A stretch of DNA of 64,000 bases from Centrapalus pauciflorus (Eukaryota > Streptophyta > Magnoliopsida > Asterales > Asteraceae). The position numbers and the translations under genes are program-made. The stretch covers positions 186,001 to 250,000 of the forward strand of contig JAANYP010007182.1 in the NCBI GenBank assembly GCA_020465985.1, read 5' to 3'. This document shows, piece after piece, positions 1 to 12,327 of the stretch (within the stretch, counting starts at the first letter, position 1; each line of letters begins with the position of its first letter). The notes beneath the pieces are model-generated. The model ran no database searches. It had not been told where the DNA came from and saw only the letters and a list, made by a program, of their open reading frames with translations.

Positions 1-1
1 A

Positions 2-355
2 CGTATAGATCCTCTTACAGGCCGACCTTGGATGAGGATTCAGTACAAACCAGTGAAATGCCTGAGGAAGGTACCTCTGAAGAAAATGCCACAGAATGTT
101 TTGCGAAATCTGAAGTGGTGGTATGCTGACACGGAAACTGGGGAAGCGGTTATGGAAGACTTAGAAGAAAAAGTTATTCTTAGAGTCTATGACCCGCTTC
201 ACCTGGTAAACCTATCTAAAGAAGACCTGCAGATTTTGTATAACTGTAAGATTTCCAGTGACGCACATATGGATACTGAAGCTAGTAAGTATGAAAATGT
301 GGTCAAGGTATGCGTTGAAAAAGGTCTGTATGCTGGTAGTGTTTTGAATCAATAA
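2..355 (+). CDS. C-terminal end of copia ORF3 (env-position ORF), cut by window edge
   Basis: The frame is open from base 2 to a TAA ending at 355, so 117 residues of the C-terminus of a longer protein are visible; the true start lies outside the window. Residues around KWWYAD and LRVYDPLHL are matched by the end of the ORF3 at 57613-60526 (KWWYID, LRVYDPLHL), so the two belong to one protein family. No catalytic motif, signal peptide or membrane segment is seen. A polypurine tract and an LTR follow within 60 bp, which places this ORF last in its element, after pol, where retroviruses carry env; similarity to a real envelope protein is not visible. Function unknown. Confidence 0.65.
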   Translation, partial: RIDPLTGRPWMRIQYKPVKCLRKVPLKKMPQNVLRNLKWWYADTETGEAVMEDLEEKVILRVYDPLHLVNLSKEDLQILYNCKISSDAHMDTEASKYENVVKVCVEKGLYAGSVLNQ

Positions 356-402
356 TAAACCATGTTCTCAAATCAAATGTGTGAATTATTAGAAGCTATC
401 GT

Positions 403-414
403 CAAGGGGGAGTC
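403..414 (+). other. Polypurine tract of copia element F1
   Basis: A purine run (AAGGGGGAG) stands directly before the TGTTGG start of the LTR at 415. This is the usual primer site for plus-strand DNA synthesis. The same arrangement occurs in reverse at 57591-57601. Confidence 0.75.
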
Positions 415-1057
415 TGTTGGTACATCCCGTGTGACGATAGCAGTCTAAGTTGTCTTACATTGTGATTTAGCATATGTTTGGTATATATATATATTATGTA
501 TGATTGATGTTTATCAGTGTTTGTATGTTTGAACTTGATGTAACGTATTACAAGAAGTTCAAACATAAAGCTCAAAGATAAACTCAGTCATATCATAAGT
601 TTCAAACACTTAGTTATTTATGTAAAAGGCTAGATTCGAATTATATATGGGTTGACATTCGAATCTGTGATAGATTCGAATGTAACCATAGATTCGAAAA
701 TAGGCTAGATTCGAGACTGTCAGATGGACAGATTCGAATGGGCCTTGGGCCAGATTCGAGGTTGGCCCACAACAGACTCGAATCAGGGTCTATAATTAGG
801 GATAGACTCGAATGATTAGAAGACTTTTTGCAGAATTCGTGAGGAATTAAGCAAGAGGCGATCTCGAGTTTATCAGCTAGGTGAGTGCCGTTTCGGAGAG
901 AATTAGTACGTAGGATCGTTCGTGTGTCGTTCGTTCAGCGTCTAATAGTCTCCGTGTTTCCGTTGGTTGAGAGTTGTCCGTCTGACCGTCAACGAGGATT
1001 CCGCACTCGTTCACGGATCCGCGTCTAGATAGATGTTGCAGTCGTAGACCTTACACA
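415..1057 (+). repeat. 3' LTR of copia element F1
   Basis: The LTR starts TGTTGG after the polypurine tract and ends near TTACACA at about 1055-1057, where Athila integrase coding sequence begins abruptly. Its reverse-complement relative lies at 56974-57590; both share GTGACGATAGCAGTCTAAG near the start and GATTCCGCACTCGTT near the end. Length about 640 bp. The join to Athila shows that F1 inserted into Athila; the matching 5' LTR and target duplication would be left of the window. The exact last base is uncertain by 2 bp. Confidence 0.7.
632..814 (+). repeat. Degenerate AGATTCGAATG array inside F1 LTR
   Basis: About ten copies of ATTCGAA, ATTCGAG or ACTCGAA occur at irregular spacing in 180 bp, several preceded by AG and followed by TG. 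Many contain the palindrome TTCGAA. They lie in the first half of the LTR, where plant LTRs carry promoter and enhancer elements. No known binding site is claimed. Confidence 0.6.
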
Positions 1058-1059
1058 AG

Positions 1060-2031
1060 ACCTGTGATGCTTGTCAGCGTGCAGGCAATATCTCGAAAAG
1101 GGATGAGATGCCCCAACAAGGAATTCAGATTTGCGAGATCTTTGATGTATGGGGCATCAACTTCATGGGTCCTTTCCCGACATCCCGTAACAACAAATAC
1201 ATACTCGTGGTTGTTGATTATCTTTCGAAATGGGCTGAGGCAAAAGCCCTCCCAACCAATGATGCCCGAGTAGTTGTGAATTTCCTTTAAAGCCTATTCT
1301 CTCGATTCGGTTGTCCTAAGGCATTGATTAGTGATCGCGGATCACATTTCTGTAATCAGCAGTTGGAGAAAGTCCTGAAACGCTATGGAGTGAGTCACAG
1401 ATTCTCAACGCCATATCACCCGCAAACGAGTGGACATGTCGAGAACATGAATAGAGGTCTTAAACGTATTCTCGAGCGCACTATTGGCTTCAACCCCAAA
1501 TTGTGGTCCGACAAGCTTGAAGATGCGTTGTGGGCATTCCGTAGTTCCTACAAAACTCCTACCGGCACGACACCGTTTCGAATGGTTTATGGCAAAGCAT
1601 GCCATCTCCCTCTTGAAATCCAGCACAAGGCATTCTGGGCCTTGAAAAATGCAAATCTTGATTATCATGAGGCTGGAAAACACCGATTTCTCCAATTGAA
1701 CGAATTAGACGAGTTGAGACTCCAAGCCTATGATAACTCGCGATTATATAAGGAGAGATCAAAGGTGTTGCATGATAGTCGTCTGAAGACTGTCAAGGAG
1801 TTCAGACCAGGGGACAAAGTTCTATTATTCAAATCCCCTCTGAAACTCACTCCAGGTAAGCTGAAATCGCGCTGGACTGGTCCTTATACAGTCATTAAAG
1901 CTTCCGAATCTGGTTTCGTTGATCGCCAGTCTGACAGTGGCTCTTTTCGCATTAACGGTCATCGTTTGAAGTTTTACAATGAGGCAGAAGGACCCGAACA
2001 AGAGGAGGTCATGGACACCTTCCCCAAATAA
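1060..2031 (+). pseudogene. Athila integrase, C-terminal part of gag-pol
   Basis: The frame begins at the zinc-binding end (CDACQRAG), continues into the integrase core and ends at a TAA before 2032. Catalytic residues are visible: Asp in VVVDYLSKW, Asp in ISDRGSH, and Glu in SGHVE, the last two 35 residues apart as in the DD35E core. The C-terminal part (LLFKSPLKL, GKLKSRWTGPY) is the usual Athila integrase tail. One in-frame TAA at 1288-1290 replaces an expected Lys codon, so the protein is broken; no frameshift is needed elsewhere. Its 5' side is lost where the F1 LTR joins. No chromodomain is present, as expected for Athila. Confidence 0.85.
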
Positions 2032-2805
2032 TTAATTTAAGGGGCGAGTCGAGCTCAAGACTCGAAAATTAACAAGGCGCTCTCGGGAGGCAGCCCGAAT
2101 TTTTGTTTCCTTGAGTTTTATTTTAGTTATTTTTGTCTTGCATTATCTTATTTTTATTTTATTCGTGTGTTTAGTCTAATGTGTGTTGCTTCTCTTTTTA
2201 CATGTTTTATGCTTTTCTTTGTCATGTGAGCTTTCTCAGTTATTAATGCTTGCTGATGTGAGTTGACATCTACCGCCGCTGTCTCATGTTATTGCTACTA
2301 GCCCCAAGGGAGTATTGTTCCTTTACTCTCCCTGTTCTTTCCATATATCTGTGCTCTATCTGTGATTGCATTGGGGACAATGCAAATTTTTAAGTGTGGG
2401 AAGGGGGTTAACTACTTTAACCATTGTTTGTCCTATTAGTATATCATCTCTATGCGTTTTAATTTCTTTTATTTTAGCAAGTTCATACACTTCATTTGCA
2501 TAGTGATGTTTCATGTTGCAGTGTTTGTGGCTTTTTGCTGGTTTTTTACTATTTTCTTGATCACTATGAGCTCTAATGGTTTGGAAATTGCAAAAAGTCT
2601 TGCATGTTATGTTAATCCCTGGGATTATTGTCAGCGAGTCGGTATCCTGAGATACCATCTTAAATTACAAACAGCTGAATTCTGACAAAAGAGGTTGAGA
2701 TTGATTTTCTAAAAAAAAAAGAAAAAAAAAAGAAAAAGAAAAAAAAAAGTGATTAAGTAACTAAATGTGGCCTTTGGTTCTCGAACAAGTAAACTTCGAG
2801 GGGTG
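2032..2805 (+). other. Athila 3' non-coding region, first part
   Basis: No convincing ORF. It carries the GGGGCGAG and CTCGGGAGGCAGCCCGAA segment that follows integrase in Athila elements, a CATTGGGGACAATGCA box with a TTAAGTGTGGGAAGGGGG purine tract near 2390-2407, and an A-rich run with scattered G at 2711-2748. The sequence continues after element A at 11908. Confidence 0.65.
2801..2805. repeat. Target site duplication, left copy, element A (GGGTG)
   Basis: GGGTG stands directly before the TGTGACACC start of element A and again directly after its TGTTACA end at 11908-11912. Confidence 0.9.
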
Positions 2806-4995
2806 TGTGACACCCTTGCCACAATAACACCATTTACATAACACCCTGGATTAATCATCAACACACGATTACATAATGATATGATAACTTAATTTAAGTG
2901 CGGAAGCAATAAAATACGAAAATAAAATAATACAGATTTGTGTCCATCACCCTACGGTGCTACATAGGTTACACGTCTAAGTCTACAAACTCGAAAGTAT
3001 TACATCATCCCAAATTTTAATACAACAGAAGTTCCATAAACCAAATACCAAGATAGACAATAGAAATCTTCAAATTCTTCAACACGCGTCCAAGCTAGAT
3101 GGTCCCGCGGCGGATTTCCCTTTTCCTGTAAAAATGTAACAACTGAAGGGGTAAGAGAATTGCTTAGTGAATACCAAATGATTTTACACATTCTGCAAAT
3201 CGTTATGATGCCACCCAGAATAACTGCTGTAACACATACCGTATACTCCACACGTACTCAAAGTATGCAAACCCGAGGCGCAGCTCCTTCGAGCTGACAC
3301 TCGGCATAAGGAAAACCAACCATCTGAGGCAGACATAACATCGGGGATGACTTACTGTGTATCCTGACCACAGAGGTGTCAAACTCTTGGTCATATAGCA
3401 CAGTAACATCAGAGTACAGATGCGACCACGCAGGCCCATCAACAGGATGCACAACAAATGAACGGACATGCAACAAGTATGAATGTGCATCAATATTTAT
3501 ACGCAGGTTAGTAGAGTGCCAAACGATAATGAAACAAGATGCCTCAGCAGGCAAAGCAAAACATAAAGCAGATGCAGACATGTTCAAATCAAAGGTACTC
3601 ACAGTGGGTGCGTTAGTTAACTTCAAGTTATCTTATTTCTCTTTGGGATTTCAACCGGACTCAAAAGTACCCCACTGTGAGTTAAACAACATTACAAGGG
3701 ACCTGTTTCATTTCCATAAGGAAAACATATCATCATTACATGCTACTTAACAATTTGACATCAACTTGTATAAACGAAAGTGTTACAACATTCGAAAACG
3801 TCATCTGAAACTCATATTATAAACCGTCATTCGAGGTGTTATTATTCCAAATTAACACTCCATTATATGCCTTATTATAGTACAAAAGATATCCCAAAAG
3901 TTTGATTATTTGACCATCAATTCGGGTCCTTTTAAACCCATCCGAATTACCCAAAAATATAAAGAACTCGCCGAGTTCCTGTCCGAATTTCGGACCCTTC
4001 ACTAAATTTCGGACCCATCCGAATTGGGTTGACCCATCCGAATTCGGGTCCATCCGAGTTCGGTTCTTATTCGAGTTCGGTTCCATCTAAGTTTCGGGTT
4101 TCATCCGAATTTGGGTCCCACCCGAATTCGGATCCAACACTTATGAATTTTTTTTGAAGATTTGTTCATATGTTCTTGAGAACTCGCCGAGTTCACATGC
4201 AGGTTTGCAGGTCGCAGCTACGGGTTTTGCAATAAAATTTCTAAAAACTCAATTATTACAACATGCAATCCATAATAATGTTATATTAGCATATATTGGT
4301 TGTTTCTACATCATTTTCCTCATCAAAAACATACTATTTAGTTCATATTCATCCAAAATATGAATATTTTCTCAAGAACACTAAAGCTCTTAAAAAGTCA
4401 GATTTATTACCTTTTTAGACGAATTAACCAACGATTCTTGTTTCAACAGCTTCAGTGATCTTCAAGGAATGATTTCAACTAATTTATCCAACATGCAATA
4501 ACGATTTCTCAGATTAAAAATCCGATTTTTGAATTTTCTACTCTCAAAATATAACCTCAAACTTAGGAACTATGTGCTTACCTTAATCTTGTTTTGTTTC
4601 TTGTAAGTTTCTGGATTTAATCCACGAATTTGGCTCCTCAAATCCGAAACTCAGTAAGATTTTAGAGAGAGATTGAGAGAGTTTCTTGTGAGTTCAAATG
4701 GTGAAATGAAAATGAAAGACACCAAAAAGTCTTTTATTCCAAAGTTTCGGCTATTGACACTTTTAGCCCCTCAACTTATCCGGTTCCATTAAATACTGAT
4801 TTTTATCATAATTTTCATCATCACTAACTTTTTAACAAATATACTTAATAACTAAACTTTAAATTCTCAAATTTCTTAAAATAAAAACCAACTTCCAAAT
4901 ATCCAGATACATAATCATTTTTCATAATTCAACTTAATTATACAAAAATTCATCTAATTATCCAATTACAATAAATTAAATCCAAGGATGTTACA
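2806..4995 (-). repeat. 3' LTR of element A
   Basis: Runs from TGTGACACC to GATGTTACA on the plus strand; in element orientation it begins TGTAACATCC. It contains a block at 3918-4135 rich in CATCCGAATT, TTCGGACCC and similar words, and two copies of the inverted repeat GAACTCGCCGAGTTC (near 3966 and 4180). The last 20 bp differ from the other LTR (left copy longer by about 25 bp). Confidence 0.9.
3918..4135. repeat. TCCGAATT / TTCGGACC word array in LTR of A
   Basis: At least ten overlapping forms of (C)ATCCGAATT, CGAATTTCGG, GAGTTCGG or GAATTCGGG occur in about 220 bp, mixed with GAACTCGCCGAGTTC. The equivalent block in the other LTR is at about 10850-11070 and differs by an indel next to that inverted repeat. 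Confidence 0.65.
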
Positions 4996-5031
4996 GCATG
5001 GGCTCCACCACGCTCAACTTCGTCCTCGAAG

Positions 5032-8000
5032 TTACTCGGATTCGAACAGCTGTGGATATTTCTTCAACATCTCTGACTTTGCTTCCCATGTATGATTCGC
5101 TCCCTAATGATGCTTCCAACGTACAAGCACCATTTCTATCTCTTTGCTTCTTAATTTCTTCACTTTTGTATCTAACACACACTCCGACTCTTCAACATAC
5201 CGGAGCCTTTCATCAATCTGCAATTCCGTGTGATCTGCCCAATCCTCGTTTCCGGTAGTAAACAATTTCTTGAGATTCCCCACATGAAACAACGGATGTA
5301 TGTCTGACATCTCTTCAGGCAATTCTAAACGATATGACTGATTGCCTACTTTCTCTATTATCCTGAATGGTCCGACGAATCTCGGAGCCAACTTTCCTCT
5401 TTTCACAAATCGAGTAACACCTCTGATAGGTGACACTTTCAGATATACCCAATCACTTACCTCAAAGTTGATTGGTTTGTGTCTTTAATCGTGATAACTT
5501 TTCTGGCGATCCTGGGCCGCTTTCATGTTCTGTCTCACTAACTGAATCTTCTCATTCGTTTCTTGTAGTAATGCCGGCCTAGCAATCAGCGTTTCACCGG
5601 TTTCTCTCCAACACGTAGGAGTCCTACACCTTCTCCCATACAATGCCTCAAACGGCGCCTTCTTTATTGTCGCGTGGTAACTGTTATTATACGAGAATTC
5701 TATCAGTGGTAAATGATCATCCCAATTACCACCGAGATCCAATATGCACGACCGCATCATATCTTCAAGCGTTAGGATGGTCCTTTCACTTTGATCATCA
5801 GTTTACGGACGATAAGCCGTACTCATCGCGATCCTCGTTCCTAACCCTTCTTGTAATGCAAACCAGAAATTTGAAGTAAATCGACTGTCCCGGTCCGATA
5901 CAATGGACTTCGGTACTCCATGTCTAGCAACGATCTCATCCATGTAAATGTGAGCCAACTTTTCCAATGAATAGCTTTCCCGAATCGGTATAAAGTGCGC
6001 GGACTTAGTTAACCGATCAACTATTACCCAAACTGCATCATGTTGACGCCTAGTTTTCCGCAACTTCGTGACAAAGTCCATAGTGATATGCTCCCACTTC
6101 CATTCCGGAATGGGAAGCGGTTGCAAACTACCATAAGGCTGCTGGTGTTCGGCTTTCACTAACCGACAAGTTCTGCATCTTTCCACATACTGGCCTATAT
6201 CCCTCTTCAATCCGGGCCACCAGAAGTCTGCTTTTAGCTCGTTGTACATCTTTGTGCTCCCGGGATATACAGAAAACCTCGATTGGTGTGCTTCTTCGAT
6301 AACCACCTTTCGCATCCCACCAAACTTCGGCACCCAGATCCTCCCATATATACCTTTCAATCCCGACTCGCTCGTTTCCATATTCTTAATTTGTACTCTT
6401 ATATCCTCGGCACCAACATTTTCGTCTTTCAAGGCTTCCTCTTGAGCGGCCTTAACATCATTATTAATAGTGGAGGTCAGCATTGTAGACGTCATCATGT
6501 AACAGCAATCCTTAGCATATGCTTTGCGACTCAAAGCATTAGCTACCACGTTAGCCTTTCCAGGATGATAAAGGATCTCACAGTCGTAATCCTTTATTAA
6601 ATCCATCGAACGTCTCTGCCTCTGGCTGAAAATGTACTTCAGACTCTTGTGATCTGTGTATAACTGATACTTAGTTCCATAGAGATAGTGTCTCCACAAT
6701 TTCGAAGCAAAAGTGACAGCTGTCAACTCAAGATCATGAGTTGAGTAGTTCTTTTCATGCTGCTTTAACTGTCTCGAGGCATACGCGATTACCTTTCCAC
6801 GCTGCATCAGTACAGCGCCCAACCCCAATCTAGACGCGTCCGTGTAAACCACAAAATCATCATTGCCCTCCGGTAGAGCAAGTATCGGTGCTTCGCTTAA
6901 CGTCTTCTTCAATATCTCAAATGCCTCTTGTTGCACGGTTTCCCAAACAAACGGTGCATTCTTCTTCGTTAATGCAGTCAAAGGAACTGCAATTTTTGAA
7001 AAATCCTTAATAAATCTCCTATAGTAGCCCACCAGCCCCAGAAAACTTCTACTTCTGTAGCTGAACGAGGCAGCTCCCAATTCTTTATCGCTTCAACTTT
7101 GGCTGGATCTACAGAAATTCCAGCCCCCGAAATCACATGCCCCAAAAATTGAATCTGTTGCAGCCAAAACTCACATTTTGAGAACTTGGCATACAACTTC
7201 TCTTTTCTCAATAACTCCAACAGTTCCCTTAGATGTTCAGCATGCTCAGCCTCAGACTTTGAATACAGAATATCGTCAATGAACACAATCACCGACTTAT
7301 CTAGCATCGGTCTACAAACTCGGTTCATTAAATCCATAAAAACAGCCGGGGCATTGGTTAACCCAAAAGGCATAACCAGCAACTCGTAATGCCCATACCG
7401 TGTCCTGAAAGCTGTCTTAGGCACATCTTCCTCTCGAACATTCAGCTGATGTTATCCCGATCTCAAGTCAATCTTAGAGAACACACTTGCTCCATGTAGC
7501 TGATCAATCAAGTCATCTATCCTTGGCAGCGGATACTTGTTCTTAATAGTCAGCTTATTCAGCTCCCGGTAATCTATGCAAATCCTCATGGTGCTATCTT
7601 TCTTCTTCACAAACAATACCGGAGCTCCCTACGGCGATGAACTCGGTCGAATGAAGCCCTTGTCCAGCAACTCCTGGAGTTGTGTCATCATCTCCTTCAT
7701 TTCAGTAGGAGCATGGCGATACGGAGAACTAGCTACCGGTGCAGCTCCAGGGATCAGATCAATACGAAACTCCACTTGTCTCTCAGGCGGCACGCCATAC
7801 AAGTCTTCTGGAAACACATCCGGGAATTGTGATACAACAGGCACATCGGCCAACGTCTTCTTCTCAGCCTTAGCATCAATAGCATATGCTAAATAGGCGT
7901 CACATCCCTTTGCAACAAGCTTTCGAGCTTTTGCAATAGTCAACAAACACAGATCCCCACTTATCCTATCCCTGTAAATACAGATCTCACGCCCCTCCGG

Positions 8001-9563
8001 AGTAGTTATCTTTATCATCCACTTCTTACAACTATGTGGGCTTCATTCTCTATCAACCAATCCATCCCGATAATCACATCAAGTTCGCTAAACTCGATCG
8101 GAATCAAGTCCAAATTGAAGACTACATCTTCAATCACTAAGGTGCAGTTACGGTATACATGATCTACTTTGAGTAGAGTATTACTAGCAGTTTCAATATC
8201 TAGTATAGCAGATAGCTTAGACAGTGACATAGCAAGTTGTTGTGCAAAAACAGTAGACACAAATGAACGGTTGGCACCAGAATCAAATAGCACTCGTGCA
8301 GGCAAATAATTTTACAATAAACGTACCCGTAACCACCTCTGGGTTTTCCCTAGCCTCCTCCGCGGTAATCTGAAAAGCACGAGCCGGTGCCCTTTGTGGC
8401 TGGTTTCGATGGTTGACTGAACCACCACTTGATCCTCTAGATGATCGGGTTGATGTTGGAGCAGCAGCTGGAGCATTCTTTCTACAGTTCCGACTATAAT
8501 GCTCCCAGACTCCACACTTATGGCAGGCATCCGATTTCCGTGGGCATTCATGTTGGTAATGGCCCAACTCTCCACAGCAAAAACACGCACAACCGTTTGT
8601 GCACTTTGCGAAGTGTTCCAGATGACATTTATTACAATACTGCGGCTCGGTGTTGATAGAGTAAGCACGAGCACGGCCAGAAAAACCAGACTGTCGCTGA
8701 TAAGACTATTGCGGCGAGTACTGCGATGATCGTGAAGAACCAGAGTAGCCTCCTTCGCGTTGACGTATCGGTGGTGAAGGTTGAGTTGGGTTAGCTGAAG
8801 CAGCAGCAGACCCCATTACATACCCAGACATGATCAGAATCTGTTCCACATTTCTGGCGGCTTCCAGTAGACCAGCAAATGTGGTGTAGCGTACATTGCT
8901 CATTACTCTTCGGATTTCCAGATCAAGACCAGCCTCTAACCTGGTCACTATTCTTTCCTCGGTATCCACCTGATGAGGCGCGAACAAACTTAGCCTCGTG
9001 AACTCTACAGCATACTGGGACACAGACTTAGTCCCCTGAATCAGTGTCATGAACTTTGCCTCCAGTTTTCGGCGCTCATCGGCCGGGCTGTATTGCTGAG
9101 TAAAGACTTCAGTGAACTCAGCCCATGTCATCACAGAGACTTTCTCCAGGGTCAAAGCATTCACCATTGAATTCCACCACATTACTGCATCTTTGGTGAA
9201 CTTAGCAGTAGCGAACCGGACCATATCCTTCTCAGCACAATCGCTAATTCAAAATGTCCATTCTGTGGCTGTTATCCATTCCAGAGTAGCAACAGCATCA
9301 CCTAGTCCATTGAACTCGACTGCTCCATTTCCCTTAAAGTCCTTGAAACGACAACCCTTGGGATTGTTAGATGACCCAGTGTTGTCATCTTGTTCATCAT
9401 TGTTACCCCTCACTTTTTCCTTATTCTTCCTCTTATCTTCCCTTCGCTTAGCTTCGGCCTCATCTCGAGCCCAAAACTCATCTTGAATCATCTGATTTTG
9501 CTCAGCCATCATGGTTAGCATCATTTCCCTTGTTTCTTCGGGTGTCATTCCTCCTTCAGACAT
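5032..9563 (-). pseudogene. gag-pol of chromovirus A, broken
   Basis: Reading on the minus strand from ATG at 9563 (MSEGGMTPEE): gag core with AVMWWNSMV and FTRLSLFAPHQ; zinc knuckles GHYQHEC and CHKCGVWEHYSRNC near 8500; protease LFDSGANRSFVS near 8290; RT with FGLTNAPAVFMDLMNR and catalytic FIDD near 7270; RNase H with YTDASRLGLG near 6850; HHCC and DD35E integrase about 6290-5480; a tail KKYPQLF ending at TAA 5032-5034. Breaks: TGA for Arg at 9249-9251 (CGA in B), frameshifts near 8700, 8300, 7600-7430, 7050 and 5780, and a TAG in the tail near 5100. A protein from this copy cannot be made. It encoded the Gag shell and Pol enzymes of a self-copying element. Confidence 0.85.
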
Positions 9564-9765
9564 GTTCTGAAAGATGAAATATATAACTTGTTTAGTAACA
9601 TGTCATTAATTTAAAGACACCACCCAATTGTCCCGTATGATAGTCAATGTCCTATGATTACTAGATCGTAACCTATCTTAGTTCAGATCATTACTTAAAA
9701 TCACTACATATCATCACTTAATGTTTGAGATCAAGACCTCACGGACACTTGAATCTCAAACTACT

Positions 9766-9777
9766 GCTCTGATACCA
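9766..9777 (-). other. Primer binding site of element A
   Basis: The plus strand reads GCTCTGATACCA, that is TGGTATCAGAGC on the element strand, the standard match to the 3' end of initiator tRNA-Met. It lies 6 bp inside the end of the 5' LTR. Confidence 0.85.
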
Positions 9778-9783
9778 TCTTGT

Positions 9784-11907
9784 TGTGACACCCTTGCCAC
9801 AATAACACCATTTACATAACACACAGGATTAATCATCAACACAAGATTACATAATGATCTGATAACTTAATTAAAGTGCGGAAGCAATAAAATACGAAAA
9901 TAAAATAATACAGATTTGTGTCCATCACCCTACGGTGCTACATAGGTTACGCGTCTAAGTCTACAAACTCGAAAGTATTACATCATCCCAAATTTTAATA
10001 CAACAGAAGTTCCATAAACCAAATACCAAGATAGACAATAGAAATCTTCAAATACTTCAACACGCATCCTAGCTAGATGGTCCCGCGGCGGATTTCCCTT
10101 TTCCTGTAAAAATGTAACAACTGAAGGGGTAAGCGAATTGCTTAGTGAATACCGAATGATTTACACATTCTGCAAATCCTTATGATGCCACCCAGAGTAA
10201 CCACAGTTGCACATACCGTATACTCCACACGTACTCAAAGTACGCAAACCCGAGTCGCAGCTCCTTCGAGCTGACACTCGGCATAAGGAAAACCAACCAT
10301 CTGAGGCAGACATAACATCGGAGATGACTTACTGTCTATCCTGACCACAGAGGTGTCAAACTCTTGGTCATATAGCACAGTAACATCAGAGTACAGATGC
10401 GACCACGCAGGCCTATCAACAGGATGCACAACAAATGAACGGACATGCAACAAGTATGAATGTGCATCAATATTTATACGCAAGTTAGTAGAGTGCCAAA
10501 CGATAATGAAACAACATGCCTCAGCAGGCAAAGCAAAACATAAAGCAGATGCAGACATGTTAAAATCAAAGGTAGTCACAGTGGGTGCGTTAGTTAACTT
10601 CAAGTTATCTTATTTCTCTTCGGGATTTCAACCGGACTCAAAAGTATCCCAATGTGGGTTAAACAACACCACAAGGGACTTGTTTCATTTCCATAAGGAA
10701 AACATATCATCATTACATGCTCCTTAACAATATGACATCAACTCATATTAAAACCCGTCATTCGAGGTGTTATTATTCCCAATTAACCCTCCATTATATG
10801 CGTTATTATAGAACAAAAGATATCCCAAAAGTGTGATTATTTGACCATCAATTCGGGTCCTTTTAAACCCATCCGAATTACACAAAAATATAAAGAACTC
10901 GCCGAGTAGGCTAAGGGAACTCGCCGAGTTCCTGTCCGAATTTCGGACCCATCTGAATTGGGTTGACCCATCCGAATTCGGGTCCATCCGAGTTCGGTTC
11001 TTATTCGAGTTCGGTTCCATCTAAGTTTCGGGTTTCATCCGAATTCGGGTCCCAACCGAATTCGGATCCAACACTTACGAATTTTTTTTGAAGATTTGTT
11101 CATATGTTCTTGAGAACTCGCTGAGTTCACATGCAGGTTAGCAGGTCACAGCTACGGGTTTTGCACTAAAATTTCTAAAAACTCAATTATAGCAACATGC
11201 AATCCATAATAATGTTATATTAGCATATATTGGTTGTTTCTACATCATTTTCCTCATCAAAAACATACTATTTAGTTCAGATTCATCCAAAATATGAATA
11301 TCTTCTCAAGAACACTAAAACTCTTAAAAAGTCAGATTTATTACCTTTTTGGACGAATTAACCAACGATTCTTGTTTTAACAGCTTCATTGATCTTCAAG
11401 GAATGATTTCCAACTAAATTATCCAACATGCAACAACGATTTCTCAGATTAAAAATCCGATTTTTGAATTTTCTACTCTCAAAATATAACCTCAAACTTA
11501 GGAACTATGTTCTTACCTTAATCTTGTTTTGTTTCTTGTAACTTTCTGGATTTAATCCACGAATTTGGCTCCTCAAATCCGAAATTCAGTAAGATTTTAG
11601 AGAGAGATTGAGAGAGTTTCTTGTGAGTTCAAATGGTTAAATGAAAATGAAAGACACCAAAAAGTCTTTTAATCCAAAGTTTCGGCTATTGACACTTTTA
11701 GCCCCTCAACTTATCCGGTTCCATTAAATACTGATTTTCATCATAATTTTCATCATCACTAACTTTTTAACAAATATACTTAATAACTAAACTTTAAATT
11801 CTCAAATTTCTTAATATAACAACCAACTTCAAAATATCCAGATACATAATCATTTTTCAAAATTTAACTTAATTATACAAAAATTCATGTAATTAGAGGG
11901 TGTTACA
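9784..11907 (-). repeat. 5' LTR of element A
   Basis: Same ends as the 3' LTR (TGTGACACC at 9784, TGTTACA at 11907). It differs from it by scattered substitutions at about 4 percent, and by an extra GAACTCGCCGAGTAGGCTAA segment near 10893. Confidence 0.9.
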
Positions 11908-11912
11908 GGGTG
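11908..11912. repeat. Target site duplication, right copy, element A (GGGTG)
   Basis: GGGTG directly after the element end, matching 2801-2805; Athila sequence then continues. Confidence 0.9.
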
Positions 11913-12327
11913 TTTAACACCTGATCACCTAGTAGAAAGCTCGTTACATGGGATCCATCGAAAGTCATAGGTTTCTTGAATCCAAAAAAAAAAAAAGCGT
12001 TGAGAAATCATCAATAAGCCTTGAGTCAGAAAAGTTTGAAGGGAAAAGATTAATAAAGCATGCAAGGATGAGTGATTTGTAGGTCTAATGAGTTTAGTCA
12101 AGTGATTTTTGAATTCTGTTGGAGTCAGTGAAAAGTTAGAGAGGATCGGTACACAGGCATGTTCATGAGTTTAAGTTATCTTGTGTTTGTAGAAGTTGAG
12201 TTATTTTTGCAGGCGTCCCTTTTAACTGTTTGAGCTTCGTATGCATCTGACTTGTGTATGCTTGTTTAATGTGGTTCTTTTGAGATGATTTGCTTGAGGA
12301 CAAGCAAAGTTTATGTTTGGGAAGTTT
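11913..12327 (+). other. Athila 3' non-coding region, second part
   Basis: No ORF. It joins seamlessly to 2805 when element A and one GGGTG are removed. It ends with TTGAGGACAAGCAAAGTTTATG and a GGGAAG purine tract just before the LTR, the usual Athila layout. Confidence 0.7.

Larger units (their letters stand above)
2806..11907 (-). mobile_element. Chromovirus A (Tekay/Del-like Ty3/gypsy), complete but decayed
   Basis: A 9.1-kb element with two 2.1-2.2 kb LTRs (2806-4995 and 9784-11907), a methionine-type primer binding site, and one degenerate gag-pol frame on the minus strand in the order gag, protease, RT, RNase H, integrase, chromodomain-like tail. It is flanked by GGGTG duplications in Athila DNA, so the insertion is a normal integrase product. 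LTR divergence sampled over two stretches is about 4-5 percent, older than B. Its internal region is closely related to B, but the LTRs are a different family. Confidence 0.9.

Noticed and set aside
3258..3750. Overlapping sense and antisense frames of 122-124 codons, open in both LTRs of A (also 10235-10727)
   Set aside because: The differences between the two LTR copies are nearly all amino-acid changing, with no sign of protein-level selection; they lie wholly in the LTR and resemble nothing known.
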